DNA of 25,836 nt from Syntrophorhabdaceae bacterium PtaU1.Bin034 (GCA_002067405.1 MVRP01000048.1:1-25836), one strand, 5' to 3'. Shown: positions 17,033-24,150, numbered from the stretch's first letter. Numbers and translations: made by a program. The notes: generated by a model from the sequence alone, not told the origin.

Positions 17033-18514
17033 ATGCAGTCCTGGCCGAAACAGCCGGTCATCTACCTGATCAATACCTGGGTCTGGCTCAACGAGCTGAG
17101 ACCCACCCCAGGAATAGATGCCACCCTCGCGACAGTGCCGGAAGCCGAATGGGACAGGATCGCCCGGTTGGGGATGGACGCCGTCTGGCTCATGGGCGTC
17201 TGGGAGCGCAGCCCCATGGGGAAGGATATCAGCAGCAAGAACAGGGAGCTCATGGCAAGCTTCTCCGCCACTCTGCCCGATTACAGAGAAAAGGACAACG
17301 TGGGCTCCGCCTACTGCATACGGCGCTACGAGGTGGACGAGCACCTGGGCGGGGCAAAAGGCCTCATCGCGGCCAGGCAGGCTCTCGCGAGGCGAGGCAT
17401 CAGGCTCATACTCGATTTCGTGCCGAACCACGTGGCCCCCGATCACCCTTGGGCGGCTGCGCACCCCGAGTACTTCATCCGGGGCACCCCGGATGATGCC
17501 CGGACAAACCCCGGCGCCTTCATGACGGTGGGTCCGCACGTGCTGGCAAACGGCCGGGACCCCTATTTCCCGCCCTGGCCGGACGTGCTCCAGCTCAACG
17601 CCTTTTCCCCTGCCCTCCGCTTGGCCGCCTCAAGGACCATCTCCACCATTGCTGCCCAGTGCGACGGCGTCCGCTGTGACATGGCGATGCTCTTCCTCAA
17701 CGACATATTCGAGCGCACGTGGGCCGGACGGACCGGCGCGCGGCCGGACAGCGAGTACTGGACCGAGGTGATCGGCGCCGCCCGGCAGGGGCACCCCGGC
17801 TTTCTCTTCATGGCCGAGGCTTACTGGGACCTGGAGTGGTCGCTCCAGCAGCTGGGCTTCGATTACTGCTACGACAAGCGCCTCTATGACCGGATGGAGC
17901 ACGATGACGCGGAAAGCGTCCGTCTCCACCTCCTCGCCGACCTCTCTTACCAGGAGAAGCTGGTCCGTTTCATCGAGAACCACGACGAGCCCCGGGCCGC
18001 GACGGTCTTTCCGCGGGAGAAGGAGCGGGCCGCTATAGTGATCATCCTCACGCTGCCCGGCGCCAGGCTCCTCCACGAAGGGCAGCTCGAGGGCCGGAAG
18101 GTCAGGGTCCCCGTCTTCCTCAGCCGCCGTCCCGACGAGCCTCCTGACCGTGAATTGGAAGACTTCTCCCGCAACCTTCTTGCCGCGACGGCCCGGGAAC
18201 CCCTGCGGAGCGGGACGTGGAGCCTCTGCGACCGACGGGGCTGGCCGGACAACCGGAGCTTTCTGAACATCCTGGCTTGGTGCTGGGAAAAGGAGGACGC
18301 CCGTACGCTGGTGGTGGTGAACTTCTCCGGCACACCCTCTCAGACGCTGGTAAGGACCCCCTGGGAAGACCTGCGGGGAAAAGGCGTGCGCCTCGAAGAC
18401 CGGCTCACCGGCGAGGCATTCGACCGGCCGGGAGACGAAGTAGCCGGGAACGGGCTGTTTGTTTCCCTCCCCGCCTGGAAATGGCACTTCCTGGACGTCC
18501 GGCCGACGCTTTGA
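17033..18514 (+). CDS. GH13 alpha-amylase-family glycosidase
   Basis: The protein has the four GH13 regions: ILDFVPNHV (Asp128, His133), GVRCDMAML with nucleophile Asp216, FMAEAYWDLEW with acid/base Glu262, and ENHDEPRA with His317 and Asp318. At 493 residues it includes a (beta/alpha)8 barrel and a C-terminal beta domain (about 400-493). No signal peptide is present. An ideal AGGAGG precedes the ATG. Because it directly follows the GH63-like gene, the two probably act on the same glucoside pool (for example glycogen-, trehalose- or glucosylglycerate-type compounds); the specific substrate cannot be read from sequence. All catalytic residues are present. Confidence 0.93.
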   Translation: MQSWPKQPVIYLINTWVWLNELRPTPGIDATLATVPEAEWDRIARLGMDAVWLMGVWERSPMGKDISSKNRELMASFSATLPDYREKDNVGSAYCIRRYEVDEHLGGAKGLIAARQALARRGIRLILDFVPNHVAPDHPWAAAHPEYFIRGTPDDARTNPGAFMTVGPHVLANGRDPYFPPWPDVLQLNAFSPALRLAASRTISTIAAQCDGVRCDMAMLFLNDIFERTWAGRTGARPDSEYWTEVIGAARQGHPGFLFMAEAYWDLEWSLQQLGFDYCYDKRLYDRMEHDDAESVRLHLLADLSYQEKLVRFIENHDEPRAATVFPREKERAAIVIILTLPGARLLHEGQLEGRKVRVPVFLSRRPDEPPDRELEDFSRNLLAATAREPLRSGTWSLCDRRGWPDNRSFLNILAWCWEKEDARTLVVVNFSGTPSQTLVRTPWEDLRGKGVRLEDRLTGEAFDRPGDEVAGNGLFVSLPAWKWHFLDVRPTL

Positions 18515-18520
18515 AAGGAA

Positions 18521-18669
18521 TGAAGACCCTCTGCCCCGCGCTGTTCTTTTTCCTCGTGTTATTGTCGCCGCACCCGGCCCCGTTGGGAAAAACGGCGAGT
18601 GCCGGAACTGAGGCGAAGCATGTCGAAAAATACCATTCCGAGGCCGTGCTCATAGGCAAAAAGGCCTGA
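18521..18669 (+). pseudogene. Exported protein gene truncated 3' by a rearrangement
   Basis: Six bases after the GH13 stop, an ATG with AAAGGA upstream opens 49 codons with a clear signal peptide (MKTLCPALFFFLVLLS) followed by EAKHVEKYHSEAVLIGKKA and a stop. The last codons and the stop at 18667-18669 lie in DNA that belongs to the minus-strand C45 relic, so the natural continuation of this gene was lost at a junction near 18660. It was probably the third gene of the operon. Could alternatively be a genuine 49-residue exported peptide. Confidence 0.5.
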
Positions 18670-19014
18670 CGGTACGCGAACTGCTGCGCATACATATCCT
18701 CGGCGAACTGCACAAGGTCCGCATAACTCCTGCCCGCTATCACTGTATCGTAAATTTCGGCCATCTCGCCCCCGAGAAGTGCCCCGTACTGCCTTCCCAT
18801 CTGGCGCCAGTCGCCTGAAAGGACGATCACCGGAAAGCCAGCGGAGCCACCCGCACCTGATGTGCCATAGAGCTTCCCTCTTTCGAACTCGGCTACGGGG
18901 AACGAGGCCGGGGAATGGCTGGGATGAGGACCCGTCGCCACGTGCCGACAAGAGAAGCATGAGGACTGGGACGAGGGGTACGAGAACCAGAAGCGATCCG
19001 CAACAACCGCGCAC
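18660..19014 (-). pseudogene. C45-type hydrolase relic, frameshifted and 3'-truncated
   Basis: A GTG at 19014 with AGGAGG five bases upstream opens a hydrophobic signal (LVLVPLVPVLMLLL). From about 18940 homology continues in the next frame: EFERGKLYGTSGAGG, then LSGDWRQMGRQYGALLGGEM and AEIYDTVIAGRSYADLV, matching the same region of the intact C45 lipoprotein at 8435 (FEGGNLYQ, QMGRQYGRLMSSE). Similarity ends at about 18660, before the Cys nucleophile region. One frameshift plus loss of the 3' two thirds makes this a pseudogene. Its good start signal suggests recent decay. Confidence 0.75.
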
Positions 19015-19046
19015 AAAGACCTCCTGAAAAGCGAAAATGGCAGCGG

Positions 19047-19214
19047 CTACGATGTGTCAAAGGTCAAGTTCGGTGTTATCATGCCGGACATTCCCTCTAT
19101 GCCAGGGCAAAGGAAGTTTCGCCCGGGCTTGTCAGGGCCCCTTGAGGCTGTTCCACGCGCTTCTCTGCGGAAGCCGCCTTCCAGATTCAGTCCCGTCTCT
19201 TTGAAGGGATCCAT
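19047..19214 (-). CDS. Short ORF, possibly a relic, upstream of the C45 relic
   Basis: The ATG at 19214 has AGAGGTG at good spacing and encodes 55 residues starting MDPFKETGLNLEGG. The first dozen residues resemble the N-terminus of a ferritin-like hypothetical family that I know to begin MDPFKETG; after that no similarity is visible and the product is Arg/Gly/Pro-rich. It lies in the same direction as, and 32 bases before, the C45 relic. It is either a small expressed protein or a gene start fused to unrelated DNA. Confidence 0.35.
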   Translation of the reverse strand: MDPFKETGLNLEGGFRREARGTASRGPDKPGRNFLCPGIEGMSGMITPNLTFDTS

Positions 19215-19327
19215 AGGAGTTTCACCTCTGAGTCAGTGCACGCTGCCGGTCTCACATAAAACAAGGAGGTGCCATAATTCGACACCCTCTTGTTGACAAC
19301 TCTGTCCGCTTCTTATTTCGCGATTCC

Positions 19328-19540
19328 CTAGACTTTCCCGATGAAATCGATGATTCTTGGATTTGTGGCGATGATGACGAGAATGGTTACAAGCCACAGG
19401 ACCGTCGTTCGAAGCTCCAGCCTCAGTATGACCTCCCTGGTAGCCACATTATCTTTTTGCTCCAAAGCGTTATAGATCTTGCAAGGCTTTCTGATAGCAG
19501 CCAGCCTTCGGCCGAAGGTCTTTTGACTCTCATCATTCAT
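19328..19540 (-). CDS. Small membrane protein paired with the ATPase gene
   Basis: The 70-residue product has a hydrophilic N-terminal half (QKTFGRRLAAIRK, then KIYNALEQKDN, suggestive of an amphipathic helix) and one strong membrane helix at about residues 46-60 (TTVLWLVTILVIIA), ending in a short tail. AAAGAGA lies before the ATG. It starts 29 bases after the ATPase stop on the same strand, so the two are probably in one transcript. No family recognised. A weak stem-loop with a short T-run (about 19265-19290) lies downstream. Confidence 0.6.
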   Translation of the reverse strand: MNDESQKTFGRRLAAIRKPCKIYNALEQKDNVATREVILRLELRTTVLWLVTILVIIATNPRIIDFIGKV

Positions 19541-19569
19541 GGTGTCTCTTTTTGCCGCATAAATTCAAC

Positions 19570-20727
19570 TCAAATAAGGGTTCCGATACTATTCGCTGCT
19601 CCCCATTTTGCAAATACAGGGTCCGTAAGCCGGAATGATCCCTTTGCGGCCAGTTCTGAATCAACAATGTCTCTGTCAATCAAGGATTTGAAGGCTCTCT
19701 GTGTTCCTCCCTGGGTGAGGCCGTGCTTCGAAAGGAATTTCGCCGAAAAGGGTTTGTCGGTAGGATCAACAGCAAGAGCAAGGACAAGTTTCTGCTCCGT
19801 CCTGGTTAACCCCGCAAATATTCCCTGAAAATCGAGCGACTCCATGGCCATAAACGATTGCTTCGCATTCTTAAGTGTCCCGGCACTAATATTCTTCTCC
19901 GCCATGTCCCAAATAACATGGGCCAAGCGTTGTACATAGCCGGTGTATCCCTCAACATAGTCATATACTTCCTCTGCGATCTTGCGGGGACACTTCTTGC
20001 CGGTGGAAGCACACCTATCGATAATAAAGTTCACCAGTTCATCTCTCGGTATAGCGTCAAGCCGAAACGGAAACGATGATTTATAGAAAGGCCGTTTCGA
20101 ATCGGTGAACATATCCTGAAGTATTCGTCTTCTGCTCCCTATGAAGAAGCAGGATATTTCCCTGGATGTTTGTATCTGCCCCCTGAGAGATCCTTCGATT
20201 GCCGCGCTTTCGTCAAGCTTGGTGATTTCCTGGAATTCATCGAAGACCAACAGACATTTCCGTTTCTCTCTGGATAAGTACCGCGACAATCCTTGGAAAA
20301 TATCTTCGATCAGGTAAGAAACACCTATCTTTTCGTCATAATGAACCGAAAGGTTTATTCCTTCAGGTGTTGTCTCGATAGTGGGTACAAGCCTTTTGAA
20401 AAGCGCCTTGAGGTTGTCAAGGAAGGAAGGGTGCGTGGGGTGCGTGAGGCCCTTACCGGTTGCTTTTGTCACCATAACGGCAAGCTTTTGTACGAAACTC
20501 TCCCTATCGGTTACCGGAAAGAAATCATGATACGCAGTTACTACATTTTCCTCATCTAGCGTCTTCATCATTTGCCGGACCAGAGATGTTTTCCCATATC
20601 TGCGCGGGGAGAACATCACCACGTGGTCAGAATTAACGACACGCTTTCTTAATTCCTCCAGCTCTGGTTTCCTGTTGCAAAAAGGTTCTCCTGGAAGAAT
20701 AGGACCGACAGTAAAAGGGTTTTTCAT
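19570..20727 (-). CDS. AAA/archaeal-type ATPase with C-terminal winged helix
   Basis: The 385-residue protein belongs to the archaeal-ATPase/STAND-like P-loop NTPases. Visible are an ATPase entry motif FCNRKPELEELRKR (about 16-29), a Walker A variant SPRRYGKTSL (40-49), Walker B CLLVFDEFQEI (158-168), a sensor-like CFFIGSRRRIL (193-203), a helical lid region, and a C-terminal winged-helix-like domain (about 300-370, FLSKHGLTQGGTQRAFKSL). The ATG at 20727 has AGGAG six bases upstream; the ATG at 20733 is too close to that site. Related proteins act as regulators or in defence and mobile-element functions, but this one's role is unknown. It is followed by a small membrane protein gene and preceded by a palindrome. 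Confidence 0.85.
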   Translation of the reverse strand: MKNPFTVGPILPGEPFCNRKPELEELRKRVVNSDHVVMFSPRRYGKTSLVRQMMKTLDEENVVTAYHDFFPVTDRESFVQKLAVMVTKATGKGLTHPTHPSFLDNLKALFKRLVPTIETTPEGINLSVHYDEKIGVSYLIEDIFQGLSRYLSREKRKCLLVFDEFQEITKLDESAAIEGSLRGQIQTSREISCFFIGSRRRILQDMFTDSKRPFYKSSFPFRLDAIPRDELVNFIIDRCASTGKKCPRKIAEEVYDYVEGYTGYVQRLAHVIWDMAEKNISAGTLKNAKQSFMAMESLDFQGIFAGLTRTEQKLVLALAVDPTDKPFSAKFLSKHGLTQGGTQRAFKSLIDRDIVDSELAAKGSFRLTDPVFAKWGAANSIGTLI

Positions 20728-20747
20728 CTCCATCTCCTGAAAAGAAA

Positions 20748-20768
20748 AATTATGCAAATTGCATAATT
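20748..20768. promoter_or_regulatory. Palindrome upstream of the ATPase gene, possible operator
   Basis: Eight-base arms AATTATGC and GCATAATT flank the centre AAATT, 20 bases upstream of the ATPase ATG and just before its ribosome binding site. The position suits a regulator binding site, possibly for autoregulation by the winged-helix ATPase. Only one copy is seen. Confidence 0.5.
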
Positions 20769-20841
20769 CAAATAGAATAATTTGTTTTGAATAAAATAGC
20801 AAAGGGGACCGGATCGTTCATTCTTCTTTCCCTTACTCTTT

Positions 20842-20873
20842 AAAAAAGGGGAGACAGCGAACTGTCTCCCCTT
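20842..20873 (-). terminator. Strong Rho-independent terminator reading leftward
   Basis: On the minus strand a perfect 12-base-pair stem (AAGGGGAGACAG with CTGTCTCCCCTT) closes a TTCG tetraloop and runs into TTTTTT (T-run at 20847-20842). On the plus strand no T-run follows. It ends transcripts arriving from the right, although no intact minus-strand gene ends there, and it insulates the ATPase promoter. Confidence 0.85.
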
Positions 20874-20877
20874 ACAG

Positions 20878-21234
20878 GTGGTAATGGCCGGGACCGGCCA
20901 ATGTTCATACGGCAGCGTATTTGCGCGCGGATAACGCGGCACGTCGACCACCATTTGGTAAAATGAAGTGTCCCGAAAGGATTACGTTCGCGGCTTACAC
21001 CATTGCAATTGGTGAAGGGCGATAAGAAGGGTGTATTACACAGAAGCCGACAGGCATAATGCCGCCGTAGGTATCCTCTCATATAGAGTGGTAATGGCCA
21101 AAGTGGTGCTTGACGCATTGGCATTGCTCTAATATGCGGAGGACCAACTTCTGTAGGGGGTGTGGTTTCCCCTTAATCGGGGATCTATGTGAATCCCGAA
21201 GGGTTGGTCAGGACTCGTGGTATATCCACAAGTC
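20878..21234 (+). ncRNA. Structured RNA resembling a stand-alone HEARO/omega-RNA
   Basis: No protein is plausible here, but the plus strand folds extensively. From left to right: CACCA-loop-TGGTG (20998-21014), GTGT-ATT-ACAC (21031-21041), the block CAGAAGCCGACAGGCATAAT (from 21041) with hairpin GGCA-TAA-TGCC (21053-21063), then TAGAGTGGTAATGGCC, a long-range stem GACCAAC/GTTGGTC (21142-21148 with 21203-21209) enclosing two hairpins (21157-21172 and 21178-21198), and a hairpin at 21212-21234. The AGAAGCCGA-AGGCATAATGCC core followed by GTGGTAxTGGCC matches, as I remember it, the conserved core of HEARO/omega-RNAs that guide IscB nucleases. No iscB follows. The ends given are approximate. Alternative: another structured RNA or a transposon end. 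Confidence 0.5.
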
Positions 21235-21357
21235 TTATTGAAGTGTCTTTCCGCGTGAAGCGGAGAAAAATGAAAGTTTCGCCGAAGCTAATAAAAAAAT
21301 ATAATCTGAAAAGTATATTACTGAAAAAAAGAGGACGACGCAATGCCGCTCTCTTTT

Positions 21358-21834
21358 TTCAATGTATTCCGGAAAACTCGTGCATGAATCGGGATAGGAG
21401 AGGAGGGCCTGCAACATGGAAGAAGTCGCCCTCATCTTGTATTGGCTTACCGCATTCCGCAGCCTTATCTCGAACCTTGCATACTCTTCTGCTTGCCTTC
21501 CTTCCATAGAATGGACTATCACGTTCTCATCATAGGGAGGGAGGCCTTCGATGACGTCGGCAAGCCGGACAAAGACAGCCTTGTCGAGCAGATACCTGCC
21601 AATGGCTTCGGGGGAGACGCCTGGTCTCTTCTTTATGATCTCAGCCTTTTTCTTCCCCCGACCGTACAGCACGTCCTCGTCGTAGAGCTTCCTCACGCGC
21701 TCGACTGTACCGAAGGCTTCGATGGAGGCAGCCAGGGCAATACGTTCTTTGGGCCGGTCTATTCGCGTGTGGGCATACTTGAGGTTGAGCTGGCTTATCT
21801 CGATCTCCCTGATTTCTCGAAGATGTCTGTCCAC
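21358..21834 (-). pseudogene. In-frame chimera of ParB N-terminus and SNF2-type helicase segment
   Basis: From about the GTG at 21834 the frame reads the start of a ParB/RepB-like protein (REIEISQLNLKYAHTRI, then RPKERIALAASIEAFG). Directly after, at about 21710, it continues with a segment typical of SNF2/DEAD-type helicases of integrative elements (KRPGVSPEAIGRYLLD, FVRLADVIEGLPPY, SSMLQALLSYPDSC). The rest of ParB and both ends of the helicase are missing. Reading frame stays open across the join and on to a stop at 21235, where the last 30 or so residues are Phe/Ile/Ser-rich and look noncoding. Probably the scar of a large deletion in a mobile element. Confidence 0.6.
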
Positions 21835-21890
21835 GATCAAGAGCTTATCTGGGAGGGACCTATACGGTCCATCTCGTCTTTTATCACGGC

Positions 21891-22154
21891 TTATCCATAT
21901 CCATGAGCCGCAAACGTCCGTGCGCCAACGCGTTTGATGATGATCTTGTCTTTTATCATCTTCCGCTTTCTCCAGGGCTTCACATATGCCTGGTAGAGAT
22001 CGGCGAAGTAGTCGGGATTCTTCTTCATCCATTCTTTCTGGGCGGCCCTCTTCCGTGCCTTTCTGCACTCGGAGCGAGGGCATGACTTCTGCCTGTCCCC
22101 TACTCGGTAGTCGGGGGTAAAGTAACGCCCGCAGAAAAGGCACTGCTTGACCAT
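21891..22154 (-). CDS. Small Cys-rich zinc-finger-like protein of a mobile element
   Basis: The ATG at 22154 with GGAGGGG seven bases upstream encodes 87 residues. The N-terminal part has QCLFCGRYFTPDYRVGDRQK and SCPRSECRKARKRAAQ, a probable four-Cys zinc ribbon, followed by a basic YVKPWRKRKM and a tail ending RTFAAHGYG. I know similar small proteins encoded just before ParB-like genes in proteobacterial mobile elements; here the ParB relic follows in the same direction within about 60 bases. The middle is shorter than in the versions I recall, so an internal deletion is possible. Probably DNA-binding. Confidence 0.6.
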   Translation of the reverse strand: MVKQCLFCGRYFTPDYRVGDRQKSCPRSECRKARKRAAQKEWMKKNPDYFADLYQAYVKPWRKRKMIKDKIIIKRVGARTFAAHGYG

Positions 22155-22331
22155 GGTTCATCCCCTCCCGATCAAAAGTGATGGAAGGTCATACGGGTGT
22201 AGCGGCTAGAAAAGACAATAAGTGAGGTGAGAAAAGGGCTAAAGAACTACACTGGGAGGGATGAGGGCGGCGAACTGCGGATGCTTACAGGGGTGAAAAA
22301 ATGAGTACCTTGCTTGGGGCGGTCACTTTTT

Positions 22332-22361
22332 CTGAGCAAAGATGGGTCAATTTAGCTGAGC
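22332..22361. repeat. CTGAGC direct repeat resembling an IS21-type end
   Basis: CTGAGC occurs at 22332-22337 and 22356-22361, 24 bases apart, with GGGTCAATTTAG between them. The arrangement reminds me of the repeated binding sites inside IS21-family ends, but no IS21 genes are present and the match is from memory. Confidence 0.25.
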
Positions 22362-22484
22362 GTCAAAGAAAGGGTAACAACCCTGGAAGGAGAGTTGAAT
22401 CACGGCTTTCAGAAGCACCATCAATTACGGGTTGCAGATTGCACATTGCATTCTTGAGAAAAGAGGCAGTCTTATCGATAACCG

Positions 22485-22511
22485 TTGTTTCTTTATAATA
22501 TTTGTTATAAT
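22485..22511 (+). promoter_or_regulatory. Possible promoter for the kinase-GNAT gene
   Basis: TTGTTT (22485-22490) and a perfect TATAAT (22506-22511) are separated by only 15 bases; another TATAAT overlaps at 22494-22499. The leader would be about 150 bases. Spacing is short, so the call is tentative. Confidence 0.35.
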
Positions 22512-22665
22512 CTGAGGCAAAGGCGAAAATCTTGATCTGTATATGCCATTATTTGGATAAGATTATGAGTCGGTCCTGCGGCAACTCGGTAATCCTGGCC
22601 TTCGGACTGCCAACTGATTACCCGGTTCTTGCAGTTCCTAATATTGAAAGGCAAAAGGAAGTGAT

Positions 22666-24150
22666 ATGATACACGGGCGTTCGATTCTTACAATCACCAA
22701 TGAAATAACCTACCTCCCCGCAGTACAGGCATTTGCGAGAGAGTTTTCAAAGGAAATCGGGTTCGGACACGACGATCAGGAAAAAATTCTTCTCGCCCTC
22801 GAAGAAGCTGTAGTCAACGTGGTAGAGCACGCATTCGAATCGGATGAGCAAACGTTTCAGATTATCTTTGAACCATCGGCAGGCGGCATAAAGATCATTA
22901 TCAAAGACAAAGGACTGCCATATGACCCTCGCTTCCTTCCGGGATATGAAAGACCTGATGATATTGATAATATTCCTTCCGGTCTCGGTTCTTTCATCAT
23001 GAAGAAATGCGTGGACGAGGTATCTTTCTTTAACCTCGGGAAAGGGGGAAAAGAACTCCACCTCATAAAACGTCTTCCCGCGAAAAGTATCATCGAGCAC
23101 GATAAGGCCACGGAGACAAAGCCAAACCCAAAAGCCCACGAAAAGACTGTTAATATATCCTCGCCTCCAGCATTCGAGGTGAGACTGATGGACGTGTCCG
23201 AGGCGTTAGAGGTATCGCGGTTGTTCTACCGGACATACGGGTATTCCTACCTGTCGGACGTTATGTATTATCCGGAAAGGATCGTAAACGCGAACCGGGA
23301 AGGTTTCATGCACTCGGTTGTTGCCGTGACTGATCGCGGAGAGATTGCAGGACACCTCGCTATGTTCAGAGATAGCCTCGACGATACTATAGCTGAAACA
23401 GGCAAAGGGGCAGTAAAGGAAAGCTTTAGGGGATTTGATCTGTTCACACAAATGCAGGAGTTTATTAATGAAAGAGCAAAAACTATAGGACTTAAGGGAC
23501 TTTACGGACGGGCCGTTACGGTCCATCCTTTTTCACAAAAGATGACGGAAAAAACAGGCTATAAGGATTGTGCCATCCTTCTTGGCATTGCAACCGCGGA
23601 TATCTCGTTCAGAGGGATAGCAGAAAAGCTTCCTCAGCGGGAATCACTTGTGTATTGTTTTCAAGCCGTCGATCAATTGCCCGTTACCTCTGTATACCTC
23701 CCTGCCAATCATGAAACCATCTTGCGTAAGATATATTCGAACCTTGGTCTAATAAGGAATTTCACTACACTACAAGGAGATACTCCGCTTGTAGATTTAA
23801 CTGTGTTAAACGTGAGAGTCTCTCCTGAAACAAATAGTGCCGAAATTGTTGTTCAACATTATGGGGAAGATTGCGTAAAGGTCCTTCGAGACCACGTCAA
23901 GGACCTCTGCATCAAGAAGATTGAGCATATAACGCTCTTTCTTGATTTGGGAGATCAGGTTACAAGCTGGATATGCGAGGAAGTTCAGAAGATAGGATTT
24001 TTCTTAGCAGGAGTTTTGCCTTGCCTCCACTTCGAAGACACGCTGATACTTCAGTACCTGAACAACCTTATCGTTGATTTTTCTGAGATCAGGCTACACT
24101 CAGACATGGCAAAGGAGATAGCTGCGTACCTGGCAGCAAACATGAGTTAG
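22666..24150 (+). CDS. Anti-sigma-factor-type ATP-binding kinase fused to a GNAT-like domain
   Basis: Residues 1-135 are a HATPase_c domain of the RsbW/SpoIIAB type: N box LEEAVVNVVEHAF (Glu47, Asn51, His55), G1 box DKGLPYDP (Asp81) and G2 box GLGSFIMKKCVDEV (106-119). After a Lys/Thr/Pro-rich linker (about 136-165), residues 170-335 look like a GNAT acetyltransferase fold (RLFYRTYGYSY, AVTDRGEIAGHLAMF, HPFSQKMTEKTGYKD). The C-terminal third (about 340-494) is unassigned. AAGGAAG precedes the ATG. It stands alone, with no sigma factor or anti-anti-sigma gene in the window. It probably works in a partner-switching or general stress signalling pathway; the GNAT part may sense or modify a partner. 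Confidence 0.85.
   Translation: MIHGRSILTITNEITYLPAVQAFAREFSKEIGFGHDDQEKILLALEEAVVNVVEHAFESDEQTFQIIFEPSAGGIKIIIKDKGLPYDPRFLPGYERPDDIDNIPSGLGSFIMKKCVDEVSFFNLGKGGKELHLIKRLPAKSIIEHDKATETKPNPKAHEKTVNISSPPAFEVRLMDVSEALEVSRLFYRTYGYSYLSDVMYYPERIVNANREGFMHSVVAVTDRGEIAGHLAMFRDSLDDTIAETGKGAVKESFRGFDLFTQMQEFINERAKTIGLKGLYGRAVTVHPFSQKMTEKTGYKDCAILLGIATADISFRGIAEKLPQRESLVYCFQAVDQLPVTSVYLPANHETILRKIYSNLGLIRNFTTLQGDTPLVDLTVLNVRVSPETNSAEIVVQHYGEDCVKVLRDHVKDLCIKKIEHITLFLDLGDQVTSWICEEVQKIGFFLAGVLPCLHFEDTLILQYLNNLIVDFSEIRLHSDMAKEIAAYLAANMS

Larger units (their letters stand above)
22155..22665. other. Intergenic region between mobile-element relic and kinase gene
   Basis: No convincing gene. A 65-codon frame at 22301-22498 lacks family features and overlaps repeat-like DNA. 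Contents that can be named are the CTGAGC repeat (22332-22361) and a possible promoter (22485-22511). The last 150 bases lead into the kinase gene. Confidence 0.4.

Noticed and set aside
16331..17539. 402-codon minus-strand frame spanning the GH63-GH13 junction
   Set aside because: Antisense shadow of two well-supported genes; no motif and it crosses an intergenic boundary.
17630..18487. 285-codon minus-strand frame opposite GH13
   Set aside because: Antisense shadow with compositional bias only; the GH13 catalytic regions lie on the other strand.
19054..19296. 80-codon plus-strand frame
   Set aside because: Pro/Ser/Arg-rich with no motif, opposite a minus-strand ORF that has a better ribosome binding site and a plausible N-terminus.
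20840..21124. 94-codon minus-strand frame over the structured RNA
   Set aside because: It runs through the terminator hairpin, is Arg/Cys-rich without a family motif, and all the secondary structure points to RNA instead.
22301..22498. 65-codon plus-strand frame with an ATG
   Set aside because: No family similarity, and its sequence includes the CTGAGC repeat that looks like an insertion-sequence end.
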